From positions 40,303 to 104,302 of the forward strand of contig DATLJD010000010.1 of assembly GCA_035539135.1 (NCBI GenBank): DNA of 64,000 nt. Direction: 5' to 3'. The translations under genes and the position numbers were made by a program. The notes under the pieces are model-generated. The model ran no database searches and was not told the origin of the DNA. It worked only from the letters and a program-made list of their open reading frames with translations. Every line of letters begins with the position of its first letter. Position 1 is the first letter of the stretch. The stretch comes from JABFWF01 sp035539135 (GTDB taxonomy: Bacteria > Pseudomonadota > Gammaproteobacteria > Xanthomonadales > Xanthomonadaceae). Below, one piece after another: positions 46,465 to 59,040 of this stretch.

Positions 46465-47213
46465 CGGAATTCCTCGTCGCCGCCGGCCAGCCATGCGCGG
46501 ACGGCGGCGGGGTCGGGCAGCGCGTAATGGGCGGCGCTCGGCTCGCGCGCGCCGACCAACACGCTGAGGCCGTGGCGTGCGTTGACCACCGCGAAGCCGG
46601 CTTCGTCGGTGACGTCGTCGCCGGCGAACACCGGCGTGCGCCCGCGGAACGGCGGCTCGTCGAGCATCGCGAGGATCGCCTCGCCCTTGTCGCCGGCGGC
46701 GGGCCGCAGCTCGACGACGTGGTCGCCGTGCTGCAGACGGTAGCCCGGCAGCCGCGGCAGCGCGGCCTCGGCGAAGGCGCGCAGCGCGTCCGCGGCCTGC
46801 GGCGCGCGCCGCCAGTGCAGGCCGAGCGCGCTGCCCTTGTCCTCGACCAGCGCGCCCGGCCAGGCATCGGCGAGCTGGCGCGCCTCGTCGTGCACGTGGA
46901 CGAATGCCTCGGGCCGCGCGGGCGCGGCGCGCGACGCGGCGGCGCTGCGCCGCTCCAGCCCGTGCAGGCCGGCGCTCGCCAGTTGCAGCGGCGCGAACAG
47001 CGCATCGAGGCTGGCGATCGCGCGCCCGCTGACCAGCGCGAGCGCGCCGTCGAGGCGTCGCGCGAGGCTTTCCAGCAGCGTCGGCAGCGCGTCGGGCACC
47101 GTCACCGCGTCGGGCGCGTCGGCGAATTCGATCAGGCTGCCGTCGACGTCGAGGAACAGCGCCCAGTCGTCGGCGGGCGGCGGCGGGCGCGGCCGGAGGG
47201 TGTCGCGTGGCAT
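46461..47213 (-). CDS. otsB: Trehalose-6-phosphate phosphatase (OtsB)
   Basis: A 250-residue HAD phosphatase that makes trehalose from trehalose-6-phosphate. The nucleophile motif is FLDVDGSLIEF with Asp22 and Asp24, followed by LVSGRAIASLD, VEDKGSALGLHWR and the metal-binding FAGDDVTDEAGF. It is the first gene of the trehalose unit and its stop overlaps the GH15 start by 4 bases. The Pro-rich start MPRDTLRPRPPPP is not conserved in E. coli OtsB. Confidence 0.93.
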   Translation of the reverse strand: MPRDTLRPRPPPPADDWALFLDVDGSLIEFADAPDAVTVPDALPTLLESLARRLDGALALVSGRAIASLDALFAPLQLASAGLHGLERRSAAASRAAPARPEAFVHVHDEARQLADAWPGALVEDKGSALGLHWRRAPQAADALRAFAEAALPRLPGYRLQHGDHVVELRPAAGDKGEAILAMLDEPPFRGRTPVFAGDDVTDEAGFAVVNARHGLSVLVGAREPSAAHYALPDPAAVRAWLAGGDEEFR

Positions 47214-47334
47214 CCGGTCATTGTCGCCAAGCGCGCGTTAGCGGAAGGTTCACGCGCCATTCGCGGCGCACCAACATCACCGCGTCCGCGCGTAGAGCGG
47301 AGCTTGCGCCGCTGTCTTGCCGCACGCCCCGCGC

Positions 47335-48087
47335 TCAATGCATCAGCGAAACCACCACCTCCCGCGCGCGACGCGCCAGCGCGTTGCGATCCCCGGCGGC
47401 GAGCCCGTCGGTCGCGATCGGCGCGCCGAAGCGCACCCGGATCGTGCCCGGGCGCACCCGGAAGCCCGCCGCCGGCAGCACCGCGCCGCTGCCCTGCAGC
47501 GCCACCGGCACCACCGGCACGCCGGCCGCGATCGCGACCTGGAACAATCCGCCCTTGAATGGCCCGACGCTGCCGTCGCGGCTGCGCGTGCCTTCCGGGA
47601 AGGCGCACAGGATCGCGCCGCCGCGGACCAGGTCGACCGCCTCGCCCAGGCGCCGCGGCGAGCTGCGCGCGCTGCCGCGCTCGATGAAGAGCATGCCCAT
47701 CTGCCGCGCGTACCAGCCGACGAAGGGCATCCGCGCCATTTCCTGCTTGAGCACGAAGCGCAACGGCACCGGCACCGCGCGGAACAGCGCGCACGCATCG
47801 ATGACCGACTGGTGGTTCGCGACCAGCACCAGCGGCCGCGACCAGTCGATCGCGTCCGCGCCCTCGATCTCCAGCCGCGCGCCGGCGCCGCCGAGCAGGC
47901 CCGGCGCCCAGCAACGCGAGGCCATCCGCAACGGCCAGCGCTGGCCGCGGGTCACCAGGCGCACGAGCGAGGCGAGGCTGATCCAGCCCGCGGTCCAGCC
48001 GAGCGTGAACATCAGCTGCAAGGCGTTGAAGGCGGCCCAGCCCAGCCGCGCCCGGCGACTCCGCGCCGGCAATCCGATCGCACCCAC
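47335..48087 (-). CDS. plsC: 1-acyl-sn-glycerol-3-phosphate acyltransferase (PlsC family)
   Basis: A 250-residue membrane-anchored acyltransferase. An N-terminal helix (AAFNALQLMFTLGWTAGWISL) precedes the catalytic NHQSVIDA with His92 and Asp97 and the glycerophosphate-binding FPEGTRS at 163-169. It should acylate lysophosphatidic acid. The gene is monocistronic on the minus strand, divergent from clpB. Other PlsC-like acyltransferases exist in this group, so the gene symbol is provisional. Confidence 0.88.
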   Translation of the reverse strand: MGAIGLPARSRRARLGWAAFNALQLMFTLGWTAGWISLASLVRLVTRGQRWPLRMASRCWAPGLLGGAGARLEIEGADAIDWSRPLVLVANHQSVIDACALFRAVPVPLRFVLKQEMARMPFVGWYARQMGMLFIERGSARSSPRRLGEAVDLVRGGAILCAFPEGTRSRDGSVGPFKGGLFQVAIAAGVPVVPVALQGSGAVLPAAGFRVRPGTIRVRFGAPIATDGLAAGDRNALARRAREVVVSLMH

Positions 48088-48184
48088 GCACGCATCCCGC
48101 GGCCGCGCCGCCGATTTTCCCCGGCACAGGATACGGGGCGCCCCCGCCCGCCGGCCAGCGGGCGTCGCGGTTCCGGGAAAGGCA

Positions 48185-48212
48185 CTTGGATCGGCGCTTC
48201 ACGCCCGCATCT
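48185..48212 (+). promoter_or_regulatory. Candidate sigma-32 (heat shock) promoter of clpB
   Basis: CTTGGAT at 48185-48191 matches five of seven positions of the sigma-32 -35 box CTTGAAA. After a 13-base spacer comes CCGCATCT at 48205-48212, matching seven of eight positions of the -10 box CCCCATNT. The predicted start is about 40 bases before the clpB ATG. ClpB is a classic heat-shock gene, which supports the call. Confidence 0.5.
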
Positions 48213-48258
48213 CCAGGCTATCGCCGGGTCGCCCGGCCACCCCGTGGAGGATGCGCTC

Positions 48259-50841
48259 ATGCGCATGGACAAGCTCACCTCGCGCTTCCAGCAGGCGCTG
48301 GCGGACGCGCAGTCGCTGGCGGTCGGCCGCGACCACAACCTGATCGAACCCGCGCACCTGATGGCGGCGCTGCTCGACCAGCAGGGGGGCGGCACGCGGC
48401 CGCTGCTGGCCCAGGCCGGGGTCAACGTGCCGCTGCTGCGCGAGCGCCTGGGCGAGATCCTCGACAAGCTGCCGAAGGTGTCGGGCCAGGCCGGCAACGT
48501 CGGCGTCGGCAACGACCTGTCGCGCCTGCTCAACGTCACCGACAAGCTGGCCCAGCAGCGCGGCGACAGCTTCATCGCCAGCGAGCTGTTCGTGCTGGCC
48601 GCGCTGGACGACGACGGCGAACTGGGGCGCGCGCTGAAGGCCGCCGGCGCGACGAAGCAGAAGCTCGAGGCCGCGATCGAGGCCGTGCGCGGCGGCGAGA
48701 AGGTGCAGTCGGAGAACGCCGAGGACCAGCGCCAGGCGCTGGAGAAGTACACCATCGACCTCACCGCGCGCGCCGAGTCGGGCAAGCTCGATCCGGTGGT
48801 CGGCCGCGACGAGGAAATCCGCCGCACCATCCAGGTGCTGCAGCGCCGGACCAAGAACAACCCGGTGCTGATCGGCGAGCCGGGCGTGGGCAAGACCGCG
48901 ATCGTCGAGGGCCTCGCCCAGCGCATCGTCAACAACGAAGTGCCCGAGGGCCTGCGCGGCAAGCGCCTGCTGTCGCTGGACATGGGCGCGCTGATCGCCG
49001 GCGCCAAGTTCCGCGGCGAGTTCGAGGAGCGCCTGAAGGGCGTGCTCAACGACCTGGCCAAGAACGAAGGCCAGATCATCCTGTTCATCGACGAACTGCA
49101 CACCATGGTCGGCGCCGGCAAGGCGGAAGGGTCGATGGACGCCGGCAACATGCTCAAGCCGGCGCTCGCCCGCGGCGAGCTGCACTGCATCGGTGCGACC
49201 ACGCTGGACGAGTACCGCAAGTACATCGAGAAGGACGCGGCGCTGGAGCGGCGCTTCCAGAAGGTGTTCGTCGGCGAGCCGTCGGTGGAGGACACCATCG
49301 CGATCCTGCGCGGCCTGAAGGAGCGCTACGCGGTCCACCACGGCGTGGAGATCACCGACCCGGCGATCGTGGCCGCCGCGACCCTGTCCAACCGCTACAT
49401 CAGCGACCGCCAGCTGCCCGACAAGGCGATCGACCTGATGGACGAGGCCGCTTCGCGCATCCGCATGGAGATCGACTCCAAGCCGGAGGAGATGGACCGC
49501 AAGGAGCGGCGCCTGATCCAGCTCAAGATCCAGCGCGAAGCGCTGAAGAAGGAGAAGGACCCCGAGTCGAGGAAGCGGCTGGAGGACCTGGAGGCGCAGA
49601 TCGCCGCGCTCGAGCGCGAGTACAACGACCTCGAGGAAGTCTGGAAGGCCGAGAAGGCCACCCTGCAGGGCGCGACGAAGATCAAGGAGCAGATCGAGCA
49701 GGCGCGGCTGGAGCTGGAGGCCGCGCAGCGCCGCCAGGACTACGCGAAGATGAGCGAGATCCAGTACGGCCGCATTCCCGAACTGGAGAAGCAGCTCGCC
49801 GCGGCGCAGGAGGCCGAGTCGAAGGGCTTCACCCTGCTGCAGGACAAGGTCACCGCCGAGGAGATCGCGCAGGTGGTCTCGCGCTGGACCGGGATCCCGG
49901 TCGCCAAGATGCTGGAAGGCGAGCGCGAGAAGCTGCTGAAGATGGAGGAGGAGCTGCACACCCGCGTGGTGGGCCAGGACGAGGCGATCCAGGTCGTGTC
50001 CGACGCGGTGCGCCGCTCGCGCGCGGGGCTGAGCGATCCCAACCGGCCGTCCGGTTCGTTCCTGTTCCTCGGCCCGACCGGCGTCGGCAAGACCGAGCTG
50101 ACCAAGGCGCTGGCGGAGTTCCTGTTCGACTCGAGCGATGCGATGGTGCGCATCGACATGTCCGAGTTCATGGAAAAGCACTCCGTGGCGCGGCTGATCG
50201 GCGCCCCTCCGGGCTACGTCGGCTACGAGGAGGGCGGCTACCTGACCGAGGCGGTGCGCCGCCGGCCGTACAGCGTGATCCTGCTCGACGAGGTCGAGAA
50301 GGCGCACCCGGACGTGTTCAACATCCTGCTGCAGGTGCTGGACGACGGCCGCCTCACCGACGGCCAGGGGCGCACGGTGGACTTCCGCAACACCGTGATC
50401 GTGATGACGTCCAACCTCGGCTCGCACCAGATCCAGGAACTCGCCGGCGACGATTCGCCCGAGGCCTACGTGCAGATGAAGGCGGCGGTGATGGGCGTGG
50501 TGCAGGCGCACTTCCGGCCGGAGTTCATCAATCGCCTGGACGACATCGTGGTGTTCCACCCGCTGGACAAGGCGCAGATCCGCGAGATCGCGAAGATCCA
50601 GCTGCGCGGTCTGGAGAAGCGCCTGGCCGAGCGCGGCATCGCGATCGAACTGTCCGACGACGCGCTGGCGCTGCTCGGCAACGTCGGCTTCGATCCCGTG
50701 TACGGCGCGCGTCCGCTCAAGCGCGCGATCCAGGCGCAGATCGAGAACCCGCTGGCGCAGCGCATCCTCGCCGGCGAGTTCGGCAGCGGCGACACCGTGC
50801 ACGTGGACGCCGAGGGCGGACGGTTGGTTTTCCGCAAATAG
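48259..50841 (+). CDS. clpB: ATP-dependent chaperone ClpB (Hsp104-type disaggregase)
   Basis: An 860-residue AAA+ disaggregase. The N-domain (residues ~1-150) is followed by AAA1 with Walker A GEPGVGKT at 206-213, the long coiled-coil M domain (about 400-525) and AAA2 with Walker A GPTGVGKT at 605-612. Pore loops KFRGEF and GYVGYEEGG are present, the IGF/L loop of protease-linked ClpA is not. The ATG at 48259 lies eight bases after GTGGAGG and is preferred to the ATG two codons later. Works with DnaK to rescue aggregated proteins. Confidence 0.97.
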   Translation: MRMDKLTSRFQQALADAQSLAVGRDHNLIEPAHLMAALLDQQGGGTRPLLAQAGVNVPLLRERLGEILDKLPKVSGQAGNVGVGNDLSRLLNVTDKLAQQRGDSFIASELFVLAALDDDGELGRALKAAGATKQKLEAAIEAVRGGEKVQSENAEDQRQALEKYTIDLTARAESGKLDPVVGRDEEIRRTIQVLQRRTKNNPVLIGEPGVGKTAIVEGLAQRIVNNEVPEGLRGKRLLSLDMGALIAGAKFRGEFEERLKGVLNDLAKNEGQIILFIDELHTMVGAGKAEGSMDAGNMLKPALARGELHCIGATTLDEYRKYIEKDAALERRFQKVFVGEPSVEDTIAILRGLKERYAVHHGVEITDPAIVAAATLSNRYISDRQLPDKAIDLMDEAASRIRMEIDSKPEEMDRKERRLIQLKIQREALKKEKDPESRKRLEDLEAQIAALEREYNDLEEVWKAEKATLQGATKIKEQIEQARLELEAAQRRQDYAKMSEIQYGRIPELEKQLAAAQEAESKGFTLLQDKVTAEEIAQVVSRWTGIPVAKMLEGEREKLLKMEEELHTRVVGQDEAIQVVSDAVRRSRAGLSDPNRPSGSFLFLGPTGVGKTELTKALAEFLFDSSDAMVRIDMSEFMEKHSVARLIGAPPGYVGYEEGGYLTEAVRRRPYSVILLDEVEKAHPDVFNILLQVLDDGRLTDGQGRTVDFRNTVIVMTSNLGSHQIQELAGDDSPEAYVQMKAAVMGVVQAHFRPEFINRLDDIVVFHPLDKAQIREIAKIQLRGLEKRLAERGIAIELSDDALALLGNVGFDPVYGARPLKRAIQAQIENPLAQRILAGEFGSGDTVHVDAEGGRLVFRK

Positions 50842-50859
50842 AGCGCGGCCATCGCTTTG

Positions 50860-50891
50860 CCCCTCTCCCGCTTGCGGGGGGGGGGGTGAGG
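50860..50891. repeat. REP-like palindrome with 11-G run between clpB and the response regulator gene
   Basis: CCCCTCTCCCGCTTGCGG followed by an uninterrupted run of G at 50876-50886 and GTGAGG. It is a degenerate member of the CTCTCCCGCTTGCGGGAGAG family found at 55726-55849 and 55944-55980. It sits between two convergent stop codons and may form a 3' hairpin for both. Confidence 0.75.
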
Positions 50892-50901
50892 CGCGTGCGG
50901 C

Positions 50902-51537
50902 TCAGGCCGCGGTCGGCGCGTCCGATGCTTCCTGCGCGACGGGGGCCATGCCGGTCGCCTCGCCGTCCGCCGGCGCCACGCTGCCGTCGTCGCTGAGCAG
51001 TTCCGCCGCCGGTGCCGCGCGCGCGGGCAGGCGGCCGGACTCGACCATCTGCTGGATGCGCACGAATACCTCGCCGCGGCCGAACGGCTTCTTCATGAAG
51101 TCGTCCGCGCCGATCCGGCGCACGTAGAACTGCTCGGTCGCCTGCGCGTTGCCGCTGATCATGATCACCGGGGTCGACTTCGTCGCCGGGTCCCGGCGCA
51201 GCGCGCGCAGGGCGTCGAAGCCGTTCATCCCGGGCAGGACGATGTCGAGGTAGATCAGGTCGGGCTGGTCGGCGCGGGCGCGCTCGATGCCGGTCTCGGC
51301 GTCGGCCGCGGCCAGCACCTCGTAGCCGTTCTGCCGCAGCATCTTGCCGAGCACCGCGATGATCGTCGCCGAGTCGTCGATGATCAGCACGCGCAGGCCC
51401 TCGCGCGCGTTGACCCGCGCGGCGCCACGGCGCTCGGCCGATGGCGCCTCCGCCGCGGGCGACGGTGCGGAGGGCGGCGTGCGCTGCAGCATGCGCCGGA
51501 AGAATTCGAGTCTGGACACGGCGGTTCCCGAAGCCAT
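50902..51537 (-). CDS. CheY-like response regulator (PilG/PilH-like)
   Basis: A 211-residue single-receiver protein. The receiver domain (residues ~48-168) has the acidic pair Asp54-Asp55 in LIIDDSATI, phospho-acceptor Asp98 in LIYLDIVLPGMNG and the conserved Lys in FMKKPFG. It has an extra ~45-residue N-terminal tail (RMLQRTPPSAPSP...) and a disordered C-terminus rich in Ala. The DDSATI.AVLGKMLRQNGYEV layout resembles the type IV pilus regulators PilG/PilH. No histidine kinase gene is nearby, so it is an orphan. Start choice is uncertain because the tail is poorly conserved. Confidence 0.78.
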   Translation of the reverse strand: MASGTAVSRLEFFRRMLQRTPPSAPSPAAEAPSAERRGAARVNAREGLRVLIIDDSATIIAVLGKMLRQNGYEVLAAADAETGIERARADQPDLIYLDIVLPGMNGFDALRALRRDPATKSTPVIMISGNAQATEQFYVRRIGADDFMKKPFGRGEVFVRIQQMVESGRLPARAAPAAELLSDDGSVAPADGEATGMAPVAQEASDAPTAA

Positions 51538-51572
51538 CGCGTGATGGTGCCTACTCTAGCAGCGCGGGCGGA

Positions 51573-53246
51573 TCAGGCCGCGGCCTGGGGCGCGCGCGGC
51601 GGCCGGTAGGGCGGGGTGGCCATGACCATTTCCGCGAGCGAGAAGGCGAGTTCGCGCTCGGCCAGCACCGCGGCATCGGCGCCGTGCGCCAGCAGATGCT
51701 GGACCTGCGCCTCGCTGTGCGCGCGCGCCAGCACCGTGATCGCCGGGTTCAGCGCCTTAAGCCGCTCGATCGTCTCGCCGGCCTCCAGCGCCTGCGGGAT
51801 CGCGAACACCGCCAGCTTCGCCCGCTCCGGCGCCGCCTCCAGCATCACCCGCCGGTTGGCGGCGTTGCCGCGGATCGCCGGCAGGCCGTAGGCGCGCGCC
51901 TGCTCGACCAGGTCGGCGTCGTCCTCGATCACCACCAGCGGCACGCCGCGCTCGTGCAGCAGGTGCGCGAGCTGGCCGCCGACGCGGCCGTAGCCGACCA
52001 CGATCGCGTGGTCGGCGATGTCCACCGGCACCACCTCGGGCTCGGGCTCGGCGTTCGCCGCGATGCGCGCGTCCTCGCGCGCCTGCCAGCGGTCCAGCGC
52101 CATGAACAGCACCGGGTTGAGCATGATCGAGATCAGCGCGCCGGCCAGCACCAGGCTGTGGCCGTCCTGCGGCAGCAGGCCGAGCGACAGGCCGAGGCCG
52201 GCGATGATGAAGGCGAATTCGCCGATCTGCGCCAGGCTGGTCGAGATGGTCAGCGCGGTCGCGACGGGGTGGCCGAAGGCCCGCACGATCGCGTAAGCCG
52301 CGGCCGACTTGCCGACCAGGATGATCAGCGTGGTCGCCAGCACCTGCCACGGATGCACCAGCAGGATGCGCGGGTCGAACAGCATGCCGACCGAGACGAA
52401 GAACAGCACCGCGAACGCGTCGCGCATCGGCAGCGAGTCCTGCGCGGCCTGGTGGCTGAACTCCGATTCGTTGAGCAGCATGCCGGCGAAGAACGCGCCG
52501 AGCGCCAACGACACCCCGAACAGCTCCGCCGACCCGAACGCCACGCCCATCGCGATCGCCAGCACCGACAGCGTGAACAGCTCGCGCGAACCGGTCCCGG
52601 CCACGCGCTCGAGGATCCACGGGATCACCCGGCGGCCGACGATGAGCATGAAGGCGACGAACGCCGCCACCTTGCCCAGCGTGAGCGCCAGCGCCTTCCA
52701 CAGGCTGCCGCCTTCGTCGCCGGCCGCGCCGGCGAGTGCCGGGATCAGCACCAACGCGACCACGCACGCGAGGTCCTCGACGATCAGCCAGCCCACCGCG
52801 ATCTTGCCGCGCCGGGTGTCGAGCAGGCGCCGCTCCTCCATCGCCCGCAGCAGCACCACCGTGGAGGCGGTCGCGAGCGAGAAACCGAACACGATGCCGG
52901 CCACGTGCGACCAGCCCATCAGCTCCGCCAGGCCCCAGCCGAGCAGGGTGGCGACCGCGATCTGCGCGATCGCGCCGGGGATGGCGATGGCCTTCACCGA
53001 CATCAGGTCGCGCAGCGAGAAGTGCAGGCCCACCCCGAACATCAGCAGGATCACGCCGATCTCGGCGAGTTGCGGCGCGATTTCCGCATCGCCGACGAAG
53101 CCCGGCGTGAACGGCCCGGCCAGCACCCCCGCCAGCAGGTAGCCGACCAGCGGCGACAGCCGCAGCCGGTTGGCCAGCGCGCCCAGCACGAACGCCAGCA
53201 CGAAGCCGAACACGAGCATGGCGATCAGCGAGGTGTGGTGCGGCAT
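51573..53246 (-). CDS. ybaL: Kef/YbaL-type cation:proton antiporter with TrkA-N domain
   Basis: A 557-residue monovalent-cation:proton antiporter-2 protein. About twelve hydrophobic segments cover residues 1-390 (SPLVGYLLAGVLAGPFTPGF, FGVSLALGAFFAGMLLNESEF and SLAQIGEFAFIIAGLGLSLG are typical), followed by a cytosolic Rossmann TrkA-N domain starting AIVVGYGRVGGQLAHLL near residue 425. It should exchange K+ or Na+ for protons and be gated by NAD(H) or thiol adducts. Start at 53246 has CCGGAG eight bases upstream. Gene symbol reflects resemblance to E. coli YbaL. Confidence 0.85.
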   Translation of the reverse strand: MPHHTSLIAMLVFGFVLAFVLGALANRLRLSPLVGYLLAGVLAGPFTPGFVGDAEIAPQLAEIGVILLMFGVGLHFSLRDLMSVKAIAIPGAIAQIAVATLLGWGLAELMGWSHVAGIVFGFSLATASTVVLLRAMEERRLLDTRRGKIAVGWLIVEDLACVVALVLIPALAGAAGDEGGSLWKALALTLGKVAAFVAFMLIVGRRVIPWILERVAGTGSRELFTLSVLAIAMGVAFGSAELFGVSLALGAFFAGMLLNESEFSHQAAQDSLPMRDAFAVLFFVSVGMLFDPRILLVHPWQVLATTLIILVGKSAAAYAIVRAFGHPVATALTISTSLAQIGEFAFIIAGLGLSLGLLPQDGHSLVLAGALISIMLNPVLFMALDRWQAREDARIAANAEPEPEVVPVDIADHAIVVGYGRVGGQLAHLLHERGVPLVVIEDDADLVEQARAYGLPAIRGNAANRRVMLEAAPERAKLAVFAIPQALEAGETIERLKALNPAITVLARAHSEAQVQHLLAHGADAAVLAERELAFSLAEMVMATPPYRPPRAPQAAA

Positions 53247-53331
53247 CGGCGCTCCGGAGGGGGGCAGGGGGCGAGTGTCGCCGCTGCGCCGTTTTGCGCG
53301 CAAATCGCGGGCGCGCGCCGGCCCGGCCGTC

Positions 53332-53343
53332 TAGAATCCGCCG
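53332..53343 (+). promoter_or_regulatory. Putative -10 box six bases before the ABC-F start
   Basis: TAGAAT at 53332-53337 is followed by six bases and the ATG at 53344. As at pssA, no Shine-Dalgarno sequence is present, so if the hexamer is a -10 box the message would be leaderless. No clear -35 box is seen. Confidence 0.38.
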
Positions 53344-55320
<1,977 letters not shown>

Positions 55321-55401
55321 GCCACGGCCCGGCGCCGCGCTTGAAATTCGCGGGACTGGCCCCAGACTGGCCGCGGTTCTCCAGCGTCGTTGGGACACGC
55401 C

Positions 55402-55710
55402 ATGCCGATCTACGCCTTCGCGTGCGCCGACTGCGGCCACGCCTTCGACCGCCTGCAGAAGCTTTCCGACCCCGACCCCGAGGCGTGCCCTGCCTGCGGC
55501 AAGCCGGCGGTGAGGCGGCAGCTGACCGCGCCGAGCTTTCGCCTCGCCGGCGGCGGCTGGTACGAGACCGACTTCAAGAAGGACGGCGACAAGAAGCGCA
55601 ACCTCGCCGGCGACGCCGGTGGATCCGGTGGCACGACGGAAGCCAAGCCGGCCGCCGCCGAGTCCAAGCCGGCGAAAGCGGAGACGCCCAAGGCCGCCAC
55701 GGGCTCCTGA
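55402..55710 (+). CDS. FmdB-family zinc ribbon protein
   Basis: A 102-residue protein beginning MPIYAFACADCGHAFD, with two CxxC pairs (Cys8/Cys11 and Cys29/Cys32) that should bind one zinc, then GGGWYETDFK, typical of the FmdB putative regulatory family. The C-terminal 45 residues are low complexity (Ala/Lys/Gly/Glu). The ATG at 55402 gives the normal N-terminus. The gene is commonly found just before aspS in gammaproteobacteria, as here, with a repeat-filled gap of 349 bases between. Function is unknown. Confidence 0.88.
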   Translation: MPIYAFACADCGHAFDRLQKLSDPDPEACPACGKPAVRRQLTAPSFRLAGGGWYETDFKKDGDKKRNLAGDAGGSGGTTEAKPAAAESKPAKAETPKAATGS

Positions 55711-55725
55711 CCGCGTCGGAGGCTG

Positions 55726-55849
55726 CTCCCTCCCCCGCTTGCGGGGGAGGGCCCGGGTGGGGTGAGTAACTCGCGACAACTCACCCTCGCGCTGCGCGCT
55801 CGACACCGGATCAAGTCCGGGCAGGCTCTCTCCCGCAAGCGGGAAGGGG
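55726..55849. repeat. REP-like inverted doublet in the fmdB-aspS gap
   Basis: CTCCCTCCCCCGCTTGCGG with G-rich tail begins at 55726 and its inverted partner CTCTCTCCCGCAAGCGGGA ends at 55849. Between the two arms are sequences including GTGAGTAACTCGCG and CAACTCACC that can pair. The 349-base gap to aspS contains no open reading frame that looks real. Confidence 0.75.
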
Positions 55850-55943
55850 ACGGCATGAGCAGCGGCGCGCCGACCCGGCTCTTCCCCCTCCGCGCGAGAC
55901 TGGGGAGGTGACGGCACCGTCGCCGCGTCCGCCGGGCGGTTCC

Positions 55944-55980
55944 CCCCTCTCCCGCTCGCGGGAGAGGGTTGGGGTGAGGG
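55944..55980. repeat. Single REP-like palindrome upstream of aspS
   Basis: CCCCTCTCCCGCTCGCGG then GAGAGGGTTGGGGTGAGGG, a perfect hairpin (CCCTCTCCCG pairs with CGGGAGAGGG) followed by a G-rich tail. It lies about 80 bases before aspS. A possible -10 box TAAAAT occurs at 55996-56001. Confidence 0.8.
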
Positions 55981-56059
55981 CCGCCGCCGCTCGGCTAAAA
56001 TGACCGGCCTTTCCGGTCGCCCGATGTCCGGCGCGGTCCGCGATGCCCCCGGAGCTCCC

Positions 56060-57870
<1,811 letters not shown>

Positions 57871-57874
<4 letters not shown>

Positions 57875-58392
57875 GCCTGGCGATCCGCCGCGCCACGCCC
57901 GCCGACGCCGAGGCGCTGTCGCGTGTGGGCGTGCGCACTTTCGTCGAGACCTTCGGCCACCTCTATTCGCAGGAAGACCTGCAGGCCTTCCTCGCCGAGA
58001 GCCATGCGCCGGAGGCCTACGCGCACTATCTCGCCGATCCGGCCTGGGCGCTGTGGCTGCTGGAGGACGCGGGCGGCGCGCGCGGCTACGCGATGGCCGG
58101 CCCCGCCGGCCTGCCGCACGCCGACCTCCGCCCGCAGGACGGCGAGCTCAAGCGCCTGTACGTCGACCGCGACCTGCACAACGGTGGCTGGGGCGGCAAG
58201 CTGTTCGCGCAGGCGCTGGCCTGGCTGGAGCGCGACGGCCCGCGCACGTTGTGGATCAGCGTGTGGTCGGAGAACCTCGGCGCGCAGCGCTTCTACGCGC
58301 GCCACGGTTTCGCCTTCGCCGGCGAGTACGAGTTCCCGGTCGGCGCCCAGCGCGACCGCGAGTTCATGTTCCGCCGCGTGCCGGCCGGGTAA
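57871..58392 (+). CDS. GNAT family N-acetyltransferase
   Basis: A 173-residue GNAT protein. The acetyl-CoA-binding region is LKRLYVDRDLHNGGWGGKLFAQALAW (a degenerate Q/RxxGxG/A loop), then LWISVWSENLGAQRFYARHGFAFAGEYEFPVG. Substrate unknown. It overlaps the aspS stop by 4 bases, an arrangement kept in related genomes, suggesting co-expression. It starts MSLAIRRATPADAEAL, a typical GNAT first strand. Confidence 0.85.
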
Positions 58393-58463
58393 CGAATCGT
58401 TAACCGTGGCGGCCGGACACTCGGCGGGCGCCGGTCGGGCGCATTCCAGGAAAGGAGACCGCC

Positions 58464-58973
58464 ATGAGGATGAGGATTCCGCTGCTGTGCGCCGGGCTGC
58501 TGCTGGCAGGCGCCGCCATCGCCGCGCCGCAGGACGCGCGCACGCTGCCCGCCGATGGGCCGGTGAGCGTGTCGTGGAACGACCCCGCCGGCTTCACCGA
58601 GGTGCGCACCAGCCTCGACCGCGCCGAGGCGCTGAAGGGCGGCTGGGTCCGCGAACTGGCGACCTACCTGCAGCAGGAAGCGGCCGACCGCCTGCCGGCC
58701 GGTGAACGGCTCGAAATCCGCATCGAGGACGTCCGCCGCGCCGGCGACTACGTGACCAACCGCGCGCCGACCCGTATCACCAGCCCGCTGAGCGCGCCGG
58801 AAATCCGCCTGCACTACGTGCGCACCGACGCCAGCGGCGCGGTGGTCGCCGAAGGCGAGCGCACCCTGAAGGACCTCAACTACCTTGCCGGGCCGGCGAC
58901 CCGGGACCGCGATCCGCTGCGCTACGAAAAGCGGCTGATCGACCGCTGGCTGCGGGACCTGCCTTCGGCTTGA
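58464..58973 (+). CDS. Exported DUF3016 family protein
   Basis: A 169-residue protein with a cleavable signal peptide (MRMRIPLLCAGLLLAGAAIA, cleavage near residue 21) and a DUF3016 domain containing VSVSWNDPAGFTEVR, LEIRIEDVRRAGDY and LNYLAGPATRDRDPLRYEKRLIDRW. Members are secreted or periplasmic and have no known function. AAAGGAGA precedes the ATG. It is separate from the GNAT gene by 70 bases. Confidence 0.82.
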   Translation: MRMRIPLLCAGLLLAGAAIAAPQDARTLPADGPVSVSWNDPAGFTEVRTSLDRAEALKGGWVRELATYLQQEAADRLPAGERLEIRIEDVRRAGDYVTNRAPTRITSPLSAPEIRLHYVRTDASGAVVAEGERTLKDLNYLAGPATRDRDPLRYEKRLIDRWLRDLPSA

Positions 58974-58996
58974 ACGCGCCGTCCCCGCGTACACGG

Positions 58997-59020
58997 CGGC
59001 CGGCGCGCGAGCGCCGGCCG
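58997..59020 (+). terminator. Hairpin after the DUF3016 gene
   Basis: A perfect 10-base-pair stem CGGCCGGCGC / GCGCCGGCCG with a GCGA loop, 23 bases after the DUF3016 stop. It is followed by TCTGCCG rather than a T-run, so it is a weaker or Rho-assisted terminator candidate. Confidence 0.5.
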
Positions 59021-59040
59021 TCTGCCGTCCGGCCAAGCCG

